64,000 bases of DNA from CAISCU01 sp943361925 (GTDB lineage: Bacteria > Bacteroidota > Bacteroidia > UKL13-3), in NCBI GenBank assembly GCA_943361925.1, contig CALRIT020000005.1, positions 124,001-188,000 on the forward strand, in the 5' to 3' direction. The notes below the pieces were generated by a model. That model saw only the letters and a program-made list of their open reading frames with translations. It was not told where the DNA came from and searched no databases. This document shows positions 43,079 through 52,206 of this stretch, in pieces. Within the stretch, counting starts at the first letter, position 1. Every line of letters begins with the position of its first letter. Position numbers and translations under genes: made by a program.

Positions 43079-43635
43079 TTAAACACTTACCCTTGATTGA
43101 AAAGGCTCTTCTTTTTCAATTTTTGTTGACTTCAATATTGTTAGTTGGATTTGATTTAGTTTCAATTTGGTTTGTACTTTCTTCCATGTTATTGGCTTCT
43201 TTTTATATGATAGCTACTTATTTATTGGTATCAACTTTATTAGATAAAAAGGTAAGTGATGGTTTTGAGATAGTATTACTTCTTGCTTCACAATTATTAC
43301 TTTCAATGTCAGTTGTTTCTCTTTTTTTTAAGGTGATGTCATTTCCCGGAGCGGCGGTATTCTTACTAGTTTCAGCTATTGGTTTATTGTTTATTTCAAT
43401 TTTAATCACACTAAAACAGGTTTCTTTTTATAGTATACTTTTAAAACGTACAATGTTTTTCGGATTATTATCAGGGCTATTATATTGGATGCCTATTTCT
43501 AATTGGATTCATTTTCGTTACCACAATCATCCTAAATATGCTGATGTATATATCAAATATTTAGAAAACCCGATGGATAGTACCGCAAAAGCTAATTGGT
43601 TAGTAGAGTTAGAAAACTATCATAACAACAAGTAA
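43075..43635 (+). CDS. Small multi-pass membrane protein
   Basis: 186 residues with about five hydrophobic helices (LLFQFLLTSILLVGFDLV, SFYMIATYLLVSTLL, FEIVLLLASQLLLSMSVV, AAVFLLVSAIGLLFISILI, MFFGLLSGLLYWMP) and a polar C-terminal tail. No family recognised. Overlaps the DUF3999 gene by 4 bp and is the last gene of the 36.4-43.6 kb operon. Confidence 0.65.
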   Translation: MIKHLPLIEKALLFQFLLTSILLVGFDLVSIWFVLSSMLLASFYMIATYLLVSTLLDKKVSDGFEIVLLLASQLLLSMSVVSLFFKVMSFPGAAVFLLVSAIGLLFISILITLKQVSFYSILLKRTMFFGLLSGLLYWMPISNWIHFRYHNHPKYADVYIKYLENPMDSTAKANWLVELENYHNNK

Positions 43636-43792
43636 AATGGCGTTTTGGCAGGCAATCTGACACTGACACATGGATTTCATCGGAATAATTTAACGTTTCA
43701 TCCAAAAATTATTGGCCTTTAGGGGGGGTAAACTGACAATAAACTAATTCGGCATAGATTTTCATGTTGATACATTCATTAAATTTCATAAC

Positions 43793-45040
43793 ATGCACGG
43801 AAGTCCTACACCTTGGTTATTATTAATACCTGTTTTAATTATTTTCTCATTGGATTATTATGTATTTCAAGGAATTCAAACCATTACACAATCTTTAAAA
43901 TGGAGAACACTTTGGAATATTTTATATTGGGTAATTGCTATTTTGCCTGTTGTTTTAATTGTATCCGGATTTGGTTCAATAGGTAAACCAGGAGGATTAA
44001 GCAGCTTTCAGCAATTGGTTTTTAATTTATTCATCACCTTATTTGTTACTAAAATTTTCGTTTTGATATTTTTATTGGGTGAAGATGTTTTCAGAATTTT
44101 TACCGGAATTTTCAAAAAGGTTTCTGGTACAAATTTAGAAGGAGCTCCACTAATGCCTGAGAGACGTGAAATGGTTTCGAAAGTGGCTTTAATGTTTGCC
44201 GCCATTCCATTTGCTTCTTTTATTTATGGAATTACAAAAGGAAAATATTCGTATAAAATTCACAGAAAGGAATTATTTTTCAAAGACCTTCCTGAAGCTT
44301 TTAATGGCTTCACCATAACACAAATTTCAGATGTACATGCTGGTAGTTTTGATGATAAATCTGCAGTTCATGAGGGAATTAAATTAATACAAGAACTCAA
44401 TAGTGATGTGTTTGTATTTACAGGCGATATGGTAAATAACAGAGCAGAAGAAATTGAACCATTCAAAGATATTTTTGGAAGTATTAAAGCCAAACACGGA
44501 CAGTTTTCTATCCTTGGTAACCACGACTACGGAGATTATGTTGCCTGGGAAAGTCCGGAGCATAAAACAGAGAATTTAAATCGATTAAAGCAGCACCATG
44601 CTGATATGGGTTATAAATTGTTATTGGATGAACATATCAGAATTCAAAAAGACAATGAATCAATAGTATTAGCAGGTGTAGAAAACTGGGGTAAAGGATT
44701 TGGTGAAAGAGGTGATTTACAGAAAGCACTTCATGGCACAAACGATAAAGATTTTAAAGTTTTGTTATCGCATGACCCAACACATTGGGATGAACAAGTG
44801 AAAGTGAATCAGAACCCAATTCATTTAACTTTATCAGGTCATACACATGGCATGCAAATGGGAGTAGAAATTCCGGGATTTAAATGGAGTCCGGTTAAGT
44901 TTCGTTATAAAAACTGGGCTGGTTTAGCTACTCATGAAGACCGTCATTTGTATGTAAATAGAGGTTATGGCTTTATTGGATTTACAGGAAGAGTTGGTAT
45001 ATGGCCGGAAATTACGGTTCTAACTTTAAGGAAGGCTTAG
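43793..45040 (+). CDS. Membrane-anchored metallophosphoesterase
   Basis: 415 residues. About four N-terminal helices (residues about 5-110) precede a calcineurin-like phosphoesterase domain of the YkuE type with motifs ISDVHAGSF (Asp, His), FTGDMVNNRAEE, LGNHDYGDY, LLSHDPTHW and LSGHTHGMQ. YkuE-type enzymes act on lipid or surface phosphate esters; the exact substrate here is unknown. The active site would face the outside or the inside depending on topology, not decided. Separated by 157 bp from the upstream operon. Confidence 0.85.
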   Translation: MHGSPTPWLLLIPVLIIFSLDYYVFQGIQTITQSLKWRTLWNILYWVIAILPVVLIVSGFGSIGKPGGLSSFQQLVFNLFITLFVTKIFVLIFLLGEDVFRIFTGIFKKVSGTNLEGAPLMPERREMVSKVALMFAAIPFASFIYGITKGKYSYKIHRKELFFKDLPEAFNGFTITQISDVHAGSFDDKSAVHEGIKLIQELNSDVFVFTGDMVNNRAEEIEPFKDIFGSIKAKHGQFSILGNHDYGDYVAWESPEHKTENLNRLKQHHADMGYKLLLDEHIRIQKDNESIVLAGVENWGKGFGERGDLQKALHGTNDKDFKVLLSHDPTHWDEQVKVNQNPIHLTLSGHTHGMQMGVEIPGFKWSPVKFRYKNWAGLATHEDRHLYVNRGYGFIGFTGRVGIWPEITVLTLRKA

Positions 45041-45364
45041 TTCTCTGTTCAGAGCCTAATGAAAAAGACAGAAAATGGTCAGATTTTAGGCGCTACCAAA
45101 TTAGATGTATATAAAATACTTCGATTTGGGAGCAACGACAAAGATGACTTATTTCTGTCTTTATGTAAATTGAAAACGTTATGTAAATGAAGCAAAGTTT
45201 GAATACAATTGTTCATTACACCTAGTATTTAAACTAACAAACCTTAAGTAAATTGATTTTATTAAAGATTTTCAGCAGGCTCTGTCTAAGCATTTCTTCC
45301 CTTTATCGAATTCGATTTTTCTTGTTGAAGTAAACAATCATTTTTGTTTATTAATTCTATAAAT
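45041..45364. other. Intergenic region upstream of lytS-like gene
   Basis: 324 bp with no credible gene. It contains a weak CTCTG/CAGAG hairpin just after the phosphoesterase stop (45043-45054), an 11-bp inverted repeat AAAGACAGAAA (45064-45074) and TTTCTGTCTTT (45152-45162), and a direct repeat TTATGTAAAT at about 45161 and 45179. No clear -33/-7 pair was found. Confidence 0.45.
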
Positions 45365-46414
45365 ATGGGTGATTGCCCTCAAAAAAGTTATCCGGTTAAG
45401 TTAGTCAAAATATTGCTGCATATAACGGCATGGCTGATTATTCTGTTGATACCAATGGTTCTGCATCCAACCCCAAAACTCATTACTGATTATAATACTC
45501 CGGAAAGTGTATGGGTAATCAGGTTGTTTTTTCAATTGGCCCATATTGCCTTGTTTTACTTTAACTACCATGTTCTGGTTCCCAGATTTTTAATGACCAG
45601 AAAGTACTTTAAGTACATATTTTCGATTTTATTAGTGCTATTTCTGCTTCAGCTTGTTCCTTATTTCGCCGATAAGTATATGATGCGTGGTCAAAATGAA
45701 ATTATCGATGATTTTAGAAAAGTTGGTAGATTCATGGCCTTTACTTTTGCATTACTGATTTTTGCAACCAGCACAGGTTTTAGGTTATTAAACGATTGGT
45801 TAAAACTGGAATCGGAAGCAAAGGAACTTTCGAACGAGAAATTACTCGCTGAACTTTCGTTTTTAAAAGCACAAATCGACCCGCATTTTTTCTTTAATAC
45901 TTTAAATGGTATTTATTCATTGTCGATTACAAAACCGGAAAAAGTGCCAGATTATTTATTACGACTTTCTCAGTTTATCAGGTTTGTTATCAATGATGAA
46001 TCAGGGCAATTAATTGTTATTGAAGATGAAGTGCAACATTTGAAAGATTATATTGAACTTCAGAAACTCAGGTTAACTGACAAAACTGAAATTAATTTTC
46101 ATGTTCAGATTGAAAATTCTGATTTGAAACTATCACCGCATTTGTTCTTGCCTTTTATCGAAAATGCCATTAAATATGGGGTTTCGAATAGTAAAAATTC
46201 TGAGATATTTATTCAGTTACATACCATTTCTGATAGTGTCTTTTTTGAAGTTAGAAATTTAAAACTCAGAAATAATTCTGAGGTAGAAAGTAACTTAATC
46301 GGCATAAAAAACGTTAAGAGAAGATTGGAATTAATATATCCTCAAAAACATATTTTGGCGATACATGATCTTCCGAATAGTTTTCAGGTTTCACTACAAA
46401 TTAATTGCTCATGA
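45365..46414 (+). CDS. LytS-type sensor histidine kinase
   Basis: 349 residues of the LytS/His_kinase (PF06580) class. Four N-terminal helices (about 12-32, 52-72, 84-100, 126-145) precede a short coiled coil and the phosphoacceptor His174 in QIDPHFFFNTLN. An ATPase region follows (LPFIENAIKYGV is the N-box), and the degenerate G-box ends the protein. The partner regulator follows with an ATGA overlap. The ATG at 45365 is chosen; a TTG at 45344 would add seven residues. Signal sensed is unknown. Confidence 0.9.
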   Translation: MGDCPQKSYPVKLVKILLHITAWLIILLIPMVLHPTPKLITDYNTPESVWVIRLFFQLAHIALFYFNYHVLVPRFLMTRKYFKYIFSILLVLFLLQLVPYFADKYMMRGQNEIIDDFRKVGRFMAFTFALLIFATSTGFRLLNDWLKLESEAKELSNEKLLAELSFLKAQIDPHFFFNTLNGIYSLSITKPEKVPDYLLRLSQFIRFVINDESGQLIVIEDEVQHLKDYIELQKLRLTDKTEINFHVQIENSDLKLSPHLFLPFIENAIKYGVSNSKNSEIFIQLHTISDSVFFEVRNLKLRNNSEVESNLIGIKNVKRRLELIYPQKHILAIHDLPNSFQVSLQINCS

Positions 46415-47103
46415 TTCGTTGTATTGCTTTAGATGATGAACCACTTGCATTGGATATTATCAATGCTTTTATCAATAAAATTCCCGGATTTTCATTGATA
46501 AAATCTTTTACTGATGTTTTTGAAGCAACTGCTTTTCTTAAATCAAGCGAAGTTGATTTGATTTTTCTCGATATCAATATGCCTGATGTAAATGGAATAA
46601 AGTTTTTTCAATCTTTGGAAAATCCACCTTCTTTGGTTTTTACTACTGCTTATAGTCAGTATGCCGTACAAGGTTTTGAAATGGAAGCAATTGATTATTT
46701 ACTCAAACCCTTTTCTTTTGATAGGTTTGAAGCTGCATTAAAGAAAACAAAGGAATTTTTTGAACTGAAATCGCTCAAAAATAAAAAGGAAGAAGAAGCA
46801 ATTTTTGTTAGAGCAGAATATTCATTGGTGAAAATTGAAGTAAGCGAAATTCAGTACATTGAAAGTTTGGGTGATTATATTAAAATTTATGTTGGTGCAA
46901 AACCCATTGTTACCCATAGCACCATGAAATCTATTCTTGAAAAATTGCCACAAGGAAAATTTTCGCGGGTGCATCGTTCATTTGTAGTGCCACATGCTAA
47001 AATTGATTCAATACGAAACCGTAAAATTTATATTGGTTCAGTTCAAATTCCTGTTGGAGATACTTATTTAGATTCATTGAATAAATTGTTGAATCCTGCT
47101 TAA
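46411..47103 (+). CDS. LytTR-family response regulator
   Basis: 230 residues. Receiver domain with Asp54 (LIFLDINMPDVNG), acidic pair Asp8/Asp9 and Lys near YLLKPF. The C-terminal DNA-binding LytTR domain (about 125-230) contains FVRAEYSLVKIEVSEIQYIESLGDYIKIY and HRSFVVPHAKIDSI. Overlaps the kinase stop by 4 bp (ATGA). LytTR proteins bind pairs of direct repeats upstream of targets. Convergent with the HEAT-repeat gene, overlapping by 4 bp. Confidence 0.94.
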   Translation: MIRCIALDDEPLALDIINAFINKIPGFSLIKSFTDVFEATAFLKSSEVDLIFLDINMPDVNGIKFFQSLENPPSLVFTTAYSQYAVQGFEMEAIDYLLKPFSFDRFEAALKKTKEFFELKSLKNKKEEEAIFVRAEYSLVKIEVSEIQYIESLGDYIKIYVGAKPIVTHSTMKSILEKLPQGKFSRVHRSFVVPHAKIDSIRNRKIYIGSVQIPVGDTYLDSLNKLLNPA

Positions 47104-47858
47104 AAACCAGCTTTCTTTATAATTTCCTTTGCTTCCTCTTGTGTGTAAAACGAAAAGTTTCTATACCGATAATGAACATCAATTATTTCTTCTATAGTGG
47201 CTTCAACTAATTTGGAATTTTCCCAGCTTTTGAGATGTAACAATACCGTTTCCAAACAATTTTTCTTATAAGCAATCTGACCCAAAACATGAACCAGAGT
47301 TGAACTAACACGCTTCTTTTGGTCGTGTTCCAATTCTTTAAGCATGTCTAAAATATCCTCAGGATGAGTTCTGCCTCTGAGTTCAATTCCATGACAAATT
47401 TCTCTTCTGATTTCAAAATTTTCGTGATGTAAATACTTTTTAGCCCAGTTTAAAACAGGTTTCGGATTTACTTCTCCCATTTTTTTGATAGAACCAATCA
47501 CTGCATTTCTTGGTGAATGATGTTCATCAAACAAACCCGTATCGAAAAAATGTTCAACTGATTCAAAATTGCTTTTCCCAATTTCACCTGCAGCATTAAT
47601 CATGGTTTGGCGCACTTTAAAATCTGGATGTGAAAAGTAAAATTCTAACAACTGAATGATTTCCGAAAGTAGATTGGGTTTTTCTTTAAATAGTTTCCCG
47701 ATTCCTATATAAGCGGCTTTTCTGATATAAGTATCCTCATCAGAAAAATAGGCTAATGAAGCAGTGTATTTTCCTGAAATAATATCAGCCTCAATTTTGT
47801 TTTTTATCTCAAGATATAAGACTGCTCTTTCATCTTTATTGAGCTCATAAAAACTCAT
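47100..47858 (-). CDS. HEAT-repeat protein (DNA alkylation repair-like fold)
   Basis: 252 residues composed of alpha-helical HEAT-type repeats: YIRKAAYIGIGKLFKEKP, DFKVRQTMINAAGEIGKS, SPRNAVIGSIKKMGEV, NFEIRREICHGIELRG and QKKRVSSTLVHVLGQIAY. Such scaffolds bind proteins or, in AlkD-type enzymes, DNA; AlkD catalytic residues could not be confirmed. Starts with ATGA overlap to the SDR gene stop, so cotranscribed. Confidence 0.72.
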   Translation of the reverse strand: MSFYELNKDERAVLYLEIKNKIEADIISGKYTASLAYFSDEDTYIRKAAYIGIGKLFKEKPNLLSEIIQLLEFYFSHPDFKVRQTMINAAGEIGKSNFESVEHFFDTGLFDEHHSPRNAVIGSIKKMGEVNPKPVLNWAKKYLHHENFEIRREICHGIELRGRTHPEDILDMLKELEHDQKKRVSSTLVHVLGQIAYKKNCLETVLLHLKSWENSKLVEATIEEIIDVHYRYRNFSFYTQEEAKEIIKKAGF

Positions 47859-48658
47859 TTTTCTGTCGAAATGCTAACAATTGCCCTAAACCATGAACCT
47901 GGAAGTAATCTTCTTAAAAACAACAATACCGGAGCAAATCCACCTACGGGATATCTTAAAGAGAACCCAGTATCGTTTGCAGCTTCAAATACTCTTTTAG
48001 CCACAACATCTGCACCCGGCGCATTTTTATAAGTATCGAGCATATTTTGGTGAACCCTTGGAGCATAATCTTTGTAATCATCATTGCTTACAAAAGTTAA
48101 GGAGTTTTCGAAATCGGTTTTAATAGCACCCGGTTCAATATTTTTTATACGGATATTTTTTCCTTTGAGTTCAAATTGTAATGATTCCATAAAACCTTCC
48201 AAAGCCCATTTGGTAGCATGATAAACACTATACAAGGGAAAAGTAATCAGTCCTCCCATTGATGATGTATTGATAATCATGCCCTCATTTTTACCTCTGA
48301 AATAGGGGAGAATGGCTCTTGTTACATTCATTACTCCAAAAACATTGGTATCAAATTGTTTTCTGATTTGTTCATCTGTCATGGCTTCAAATGCACCTAC
48401 CAAAGCATAACCGGCATTGTTAAAAACCACATCAATTCCTCCAAATACATCAATACATTCTGCAATTCCGGCTTTGATTTGCTGTTCATTTAAAACATCA
48501 ATTTGAATGATTTTAATGTTTGGGTGATTTAATTCATTGCTGGCTTTTGCTGGATTACGCATACTGGCCGCCACTTTCCAGCCCTTATTGGCAAAGTATA
48601 TTGCAGTCTCTTTACCGATTCCGGTTGAGCTGCCGGTGATGAGAATTGTTTTATTCAT
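47855..48658 (-). CDS. Short-chain dehydrogenase/reductase
   Basis: 267 residues, classical SDR. NAD(P)-binding TGSSTGIGKE (about 8-17), NNAG near residue 80, catalytic Ser133, Tyr146 and Lys150 (YHATK). The C-terminal region (KNIRIKNIEPGAIKTDFE) is typical of the oxidoreductase group acting on ketones, aldehydes or lipid intermediates. No substrate is evident. Cotranscribed with the HEAT gene downstream. Confidence 0.9.
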   Translation of the reverse strand: MNKTILITGSSTGIGKETAIYFANKGWKVAASMRNPAKASNELNHPNIKIIQIDVLNEQQIKAGIAECIDVFGGIDVVFNNAGYALVGAFEAMTDEQIRKQFDTNVFGVMNVTRAILPYFRGKNEGMIINTSSMGGLITFPLYSVYHATKWALEGFMESLQFELKGKNIRIKNIEPGAIKTDFENSLTFVSNDDYKDYAPRVHQNMLDTYKNAPGADVVAKRVFEAANDTGFSLRYPVGGFAPVLLFLRRLLPGSWFRAIVSISTEK

Positions 48659-48663
48659 GATGT

Positions 48664-49365
48664 TTAATTTCCAAATATATTTCTTTGCTTGACTTCAAAA
48701 TATCCCTGGTCAAAAAAGATGTTTCTTAGCACAAAAATCACAATCCATAAAACCAGCATAAACAAACCAACTTTGAAAATTTTATTTCCTTTTTCTCTGC
48801 TGTTTTCATCATAAGCAAAAACACTTTCACCATTGGGTAATGTTTTTTTATGGGTATTGATATGCCATCCAATCACGAGTCCTATTAAACCTCCTGCAAT
48901 TGAAACGATGTACGCAAACAGTATCCATGTTTCCGAAAATTGTTCTGGTTTTGAGAGTTCTGCAATTCTCTTTTTCTGTAATTCCTTTAAATCAGATTGA
49001 CTAAAAACAATGCCTCTTTTTTCTAATATTTTTCTTGCTAATGCGATATCAATTTCGTTCCATTCATCAGCTTTACTTAATACTTCTTTTAATTCATCAT
49101 TCGTGTATTGAAAGAGGTAATGATTTTCATCTATATCATCAAGTAAAGAATTGGCTTGTTGTAATAAAATAGTGTCGGCTTTTTCAAAATCTTCTGATTT
49201 AATTTTGATTCTGAATTCCTTTAGTAACTCGTTATTGCTAAATCCGGGATCAAACTTTGGACTGCTGTCTTCCAATTGATTTTCTATGCCGGCATCATCT
49301 AAAAGCAAGGAGAATGTTTTGGCGGCAGTGTATTCATTAAACTTCCGAAAGGTTAGGAATTCCAT
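48664..49365 (-). CDS. DUF2007-like membrane protein
   Basis: 233 residues. The N-terminal about 75 residues (TFRKFNEYTAAKTFSLLLDDAGIENQ) resemble DUF2007 putative signal-transducing domains. Near the C-terminus are two hydrophobic helices (ILFAYIVSIAGGLIGLVI and VGLFMLVLWIVIFVL) joined by a loop. Function unknown. SDR gene follows after 5 bp. Confidence 0.68.
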   Translation of the reverse strand: MEFLTFRKFNEYTAAKTFSLLLDDAGIENQLEDSSPKFDPGFSNNELLKEFRIKIKSEDFEKADTILLQQANSLLDDIDENHYLFQYTNDELKEVLSKADEWNEIDIALARKILEKRGIVFSQSDLKELQKKRIAELSKPEQFSETWILFAYIVSIAGGLIGLVIGWHINTHKKTLPNGESVFAYDENSREKGNKIFKVGLFMLVLWIVIFVLRNIFFDQGYFEVKQRNIFGN

Positions 49366-49384
49366 GTTTCTATTTTTCTGAAAT

Positions 49385-49792
49385 TTAAGCTTTTTCTTTA
49401 CTTAAAAGAATGAATCCACAAATAGCAGAAATAAAAGTTACAGGAGTAAAAATGATTGTTTCTGTAGTGGTTTTAGCCAATAAATTCCCAATGGTATTTA
49501 ATAAAAAAACAATACTCATAAACCACAATAAAACTTGGATGAATTTATGGTTATGTTTGATAGTTAGTTTTCCAGTTTTAAGTGAAACAATTAATAAAAA
49601 TAGAAGGTTTAAAAAGATAGAAATACTTTCAAATATGTATAGTTCTTCTTTGAATTTTATTCTGCCTCCCCAAACAATTTCATTTGGAATAAAGCCCATT
49701 ATAACTAATAGGTGAAACACTACTGCCAAACTAAATAAACTTAGCAGAATTATACCAGCTATTTCTTTTATTTTTTTACTTGTGCTGAACAT
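49385..49792 (-). CDS. Small four-helix membrane protein
   Basis: 135 residues with four hydrophobic segments (IAGIILLSLFSLAVVFHLLVIM, SISIFLNLLFLLIVS, FIQVLLWFMSIVFLLN, IIFTPVTFISAICGFILL). No domain is recognised. Its start overlaps the 3' end of the barrel gene by 17 bp, and it is followed by the DUF2007-like gene, so all are probably one unit. Confidence 0.6.
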   Translation of the reverse strand: MFSTSKKIKEIAGIILLSLFSLAVVFHLLVIMGFIPNEIVWGGRIKFKEELYIFESISIFLNLLFLLIVSLKTGKLTIKHNHKFIQVLLWFMSIVFLLNTIGNLLAKTTTETIIFTPVTFISAICGFILLSKEKA

Positions 49793-50342
49793 CTTTTTTG
49801 AAGTTTATACCCAATAATAAATTAAATGCAAATCCTTCATGAAATTGTGTTTCCATTTTTATTTTACCATATTGAATTCGGGCTTGTAAATCTAAACTAA
49901 AATTTTTTGTTTTCAGGAATTCATAAGCCAGACTTGTTGAGGCTGCTTTTCCAAAATAGAATTTTCTTTCAGATTCATTTTTGATATCATAAAAGGCAGG
50001 TGCATCTAATCCTAATCCCAATCCTATTAAACAACTAAATTTTGAGTTAATCTGGTATTGATAAGATGGCAAAATGGCTTCGAATCCACGGTCCCTTATA
50101 CGGCCACTTTCTTTGTATTGATAGAGCGTTCCTGGTAAGTATAATACAACAGCGTGTTTAGAATTTATTTGTTTTCCTATTTTTATATTGGGAAGTGAAA
50201 AGGTAAAATCATTGTATTTTTTAGAAGCATTTTGATGGAAGAATTGAGCTGAGCCAAAGCTAACACCATAAATAAATGATTGTGCTTTTAAATGTGTTTG
50301 GCTGATTAAAATTAAGCTGATAATTAAAATTTTGTTTTTCAT
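49776..50342 (-). CDS. Outer-membrane beta-barrel protein, small
   Basis: 188 residues from the ATG at 50342. Signal peptide MKNKILIISLILISQTHLKA, then alternating strands (QSFIYGVSFGSAQFF, FSCLIGLGLGLDAP, AASTSLAYEF, FSLDLQARIQYGKIKM) ending FAFNLLLGINF, barrel-like. An in-frame ATG at 50384 would add 14 residues before the signal and is not preferred. It lies between the Crp/Fnr gene and membrane genes; perhaps a porin-like target. Confidence 0.68.
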   Translation of the reverse strand: MKNKILIISLILISQTHLKAQSFIYGVSFGSAQFFHQNASKKYNDFTFSLPNIKIGKQINSKHAVVLYLPGTLYQYKESGRIRDRGFEAILPSYQYQINSKFSCLIGLGLGLDAPAFYDIKNESERKFYFGKAASTSLAYEFLKTKNFSLDLQARIQYGKIKMETQFHEGFAFNLLLGINFKKDVQHK

Positions 50343-50390
50343 GCAGCAAAGTTCGAATTGCACTTGCATGAAAAAGTTACCCAATGGTAA

Positions 50391-51050
50391 TTATTTCCCT
50401 TTCCTAATTCTGCTTAAACTTTGTGTCGTGATTCCCAAATAAGAGGCAATAAATTTCTGTGGAATTCTTTTGATTAGTTCCGGTTGTTTTTCCAATAATT
50501 CAAAATACCTTTCCTCAGCTGTTTTGAGTAACAAATCTATTTGTTGCTGTTGTTTTTCAACGAAACTGCTTTCAGCTGATATCAGGAAAATTAACTGCCC
50601 CATGGTTGTTTGTTTAAGTTGACTGATGTTTTTAGAAGATATCTTTAACATCTCTGAGTCTTCAATTGCAATGGTTTCCAAAGGCGAATTTTGCCGGCTA
50701 ATTAGCGACATATAATCACCAAAGAAATTATTCTCCAGCATAATATCTAAACAAACATAATTGTTCTCTTTCCATAAAAATACACCTCCACTACCTTTTA
50801 ATATGAAGTAACCGTATTGTTCCGTTTCGCCTGCATGTTTAATGATTTCGTTCTTTTTAAATGAAATGGGTTCACACAATTGTGCAAACTGAATCCAAGC
50901 TTCAATTGGCGCAACAAAGTAGGAGTCGAAGGCTGTTTTAAGTTGTTTTGAGCGTATTGTTAGTTCATCTGTCATGCTGCAAATCCTTTTGCAAAAGATA
51001 TCAAAATCTTCCTTTATTTGAATAATCGGTTTTAAATTGTTTCTTCCCAT
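50391..51050 (-). CDS. Crp/Fnr-family transcriptional regulator
   Basis: 219 residues from the chosen ATG at 51050. Cyclic-nucleotide-binding-like domain with KKNEIIKHAGETEQYGYFILKG and NNFFGDYMSLISRQNSP (about 70-135), a helical linker and a C-terminal winged helix-turn-helix IPQKFIASYLGITTQSLSRIR. No cysteine cluster of Fnr type is seen. Alternative starts: 51146 (overlaps the divergent gene in a CATG) and 50975, which gives the more usual length of 194 residues and has a TATCTTTTG-like box 20 bases before it. The start is therefore uncertain; the family is not. Confidence 0.85.
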   Translation of the reverse strand: MGRNNLKPIIQIKEDFDIFCKRICSMTDELTIRSKQLKTAFDSYFVAPIEAWIQFAQLCEPISFKKNEIIKHAGETEQYGYFILKGSGGVFLWKENNYVCLDIMLENNFFGDYMSLISRQNSPLETIAIEDSEMLKISSKNISQLKQTTMGQLIFLISAESSFVEKQQQQIDLLLKTAEERYFELLEKQPELIKRIPQKFIASYLGITTQSLSRIRKGK

Positions 51051-51144
51051 ATTAAAGCAACCTGATTTGTAAGAATTTAGAACAATTTTATACCTTGTAA
51101 AACATTTAATATTAAACCTTGTTTTAGCACATAAACATTTAAGC

Positions 51145-52206
51145 ATGAAGAAAACATTACTTTGGATTTCATTTTGTACACTATCAACATTTAGTTTTGC
51201 CCAAACCGATTCGTTGGCAGAAGAAGCGATAGACTTTAGTCAGTTCGACCAAGTTCAGGAGAGTCCGGGCACCAAAAGATATTGCACCAACAAAGTTCTT
51301 GGCATTAGCCCGAATAAACTAATTAGTATTGGATACGATTACCAGGCGGGACATGATATAAAGAATTATAACCAAAATGAATTGTTAGAAGGTCAATCTG
51401 ATATCAGCAGTGCATCAGGATTGAGATTAATGGTGAATTATCCTATTATTTCGAATACAAAGGGATTAATAACTTTAGGTGCCAATTATTGGAGAACAGC
51501 TTATTCGGGCATGACAAACTCAACCAACAATTATGTGATTGGTGCATTAAAAGAAAGAGGATTAACTACAATAGGAATCAATTCAACCGCATTTAAACCT
51601 TTGAATGAAAAGTACTTTTTATTAGGTTTTGTAAGTGCAGATGCCAATGGAGATTATACCCTTTCTGACGATAAATTGGGTGATTATTTAACAGCTCCAA
51701 AATTATCTGCAGCTATATTTTTTGGTAAAAAAAGAAATGATAGATCAATATTGGCATTTGGGGTTTCGCGTACTTACAGACCAGGAGCAAAAGGAATTAT
51801 TCCTTTAATTATTTACAACCATACATTTGAAAATAAGAAGTGGGGAATTGAATCTGTTTTCCCAGCCAGAGCTGCATTGAGAAGAACATTTAATCCAAGG
51901 AATTTATTGTTTTTTGGATATGAATTAGAAGGAAATAGTTACAGCATTGTTAATAGAACAAATAATGCTGCTTTTAATAATTTAGAATTAAGAAGATCGG
52001 AAATCAGACCAAGAATAACTTATGAATTTGCATTAAAAGGATTCATGTGGTTATCGCTACAAGCCGGTTATAGAATTAATTATAACTTTAATATTGATAG
52101 CGAAGATAAATTAAGATTATTGGGTTCTGATGATCCTTATTACATGGAGAACAAATTGACAAATCCACTTTATTTTCAAATCAGTTTGAATTTGGTTTCG
52201 CCATAA
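51145..52206 (+). CDS. DUF6268-like outer-membrane barrel protein
   Basis: 353 residues with signal peptide (MKKTLLWISFCTLSTFSFAQ). The mature part contains strands GLRLMVNYPIISNTKGLITLG, LFFGYELEGNSYSIV, MWLSLQAGYRINYNF and ends FQISLNLVSP, an outer-membrane barrel form resembling DUF6268 proteins. Function unknown. Divergent to the Crp/Fnr gene, which could control it; followed by an intergenic region rich in hairpins. Confidence 0.75.
   Translation: MKKTLLWISFCTLSTFSFAQTDSLAEEAIDFSQFDQVQESPGTKRYCTNKVLGISPNKLISIGYDYQAGHDIKNYNQNELLEGQSDISSASGLRLMVNYPIISNTKGLITLGANYWRTAYSGMTNSTNNYVIGALKERGLTTIGINSTAFKPLNEKYFLLGFVSADANGDYTLSDDKLGDYLTAPKLSAAIFFGKKRNDRSILAFGVSRTYRPGAKGIIPLIIYNHTFENKKWGIESVFPARAALRRTFNPRNLLFFGYELEGNSYSIVNRTNNAAFNNLELRRSEIRPRITYEFALKGFMWLSLQAGYRINYNFNIDSEDKLRLLGSDDPYYMENKLTNPLYFQISLNLVSP

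Noticed and set aside
43636..43792. Possible mobile remnant (CTGACACTGACAC and a run of seven G)
   Set aside because: No inverted ends, no target duplication and no transposase; only a short spacer before the phosphoesterase gene.
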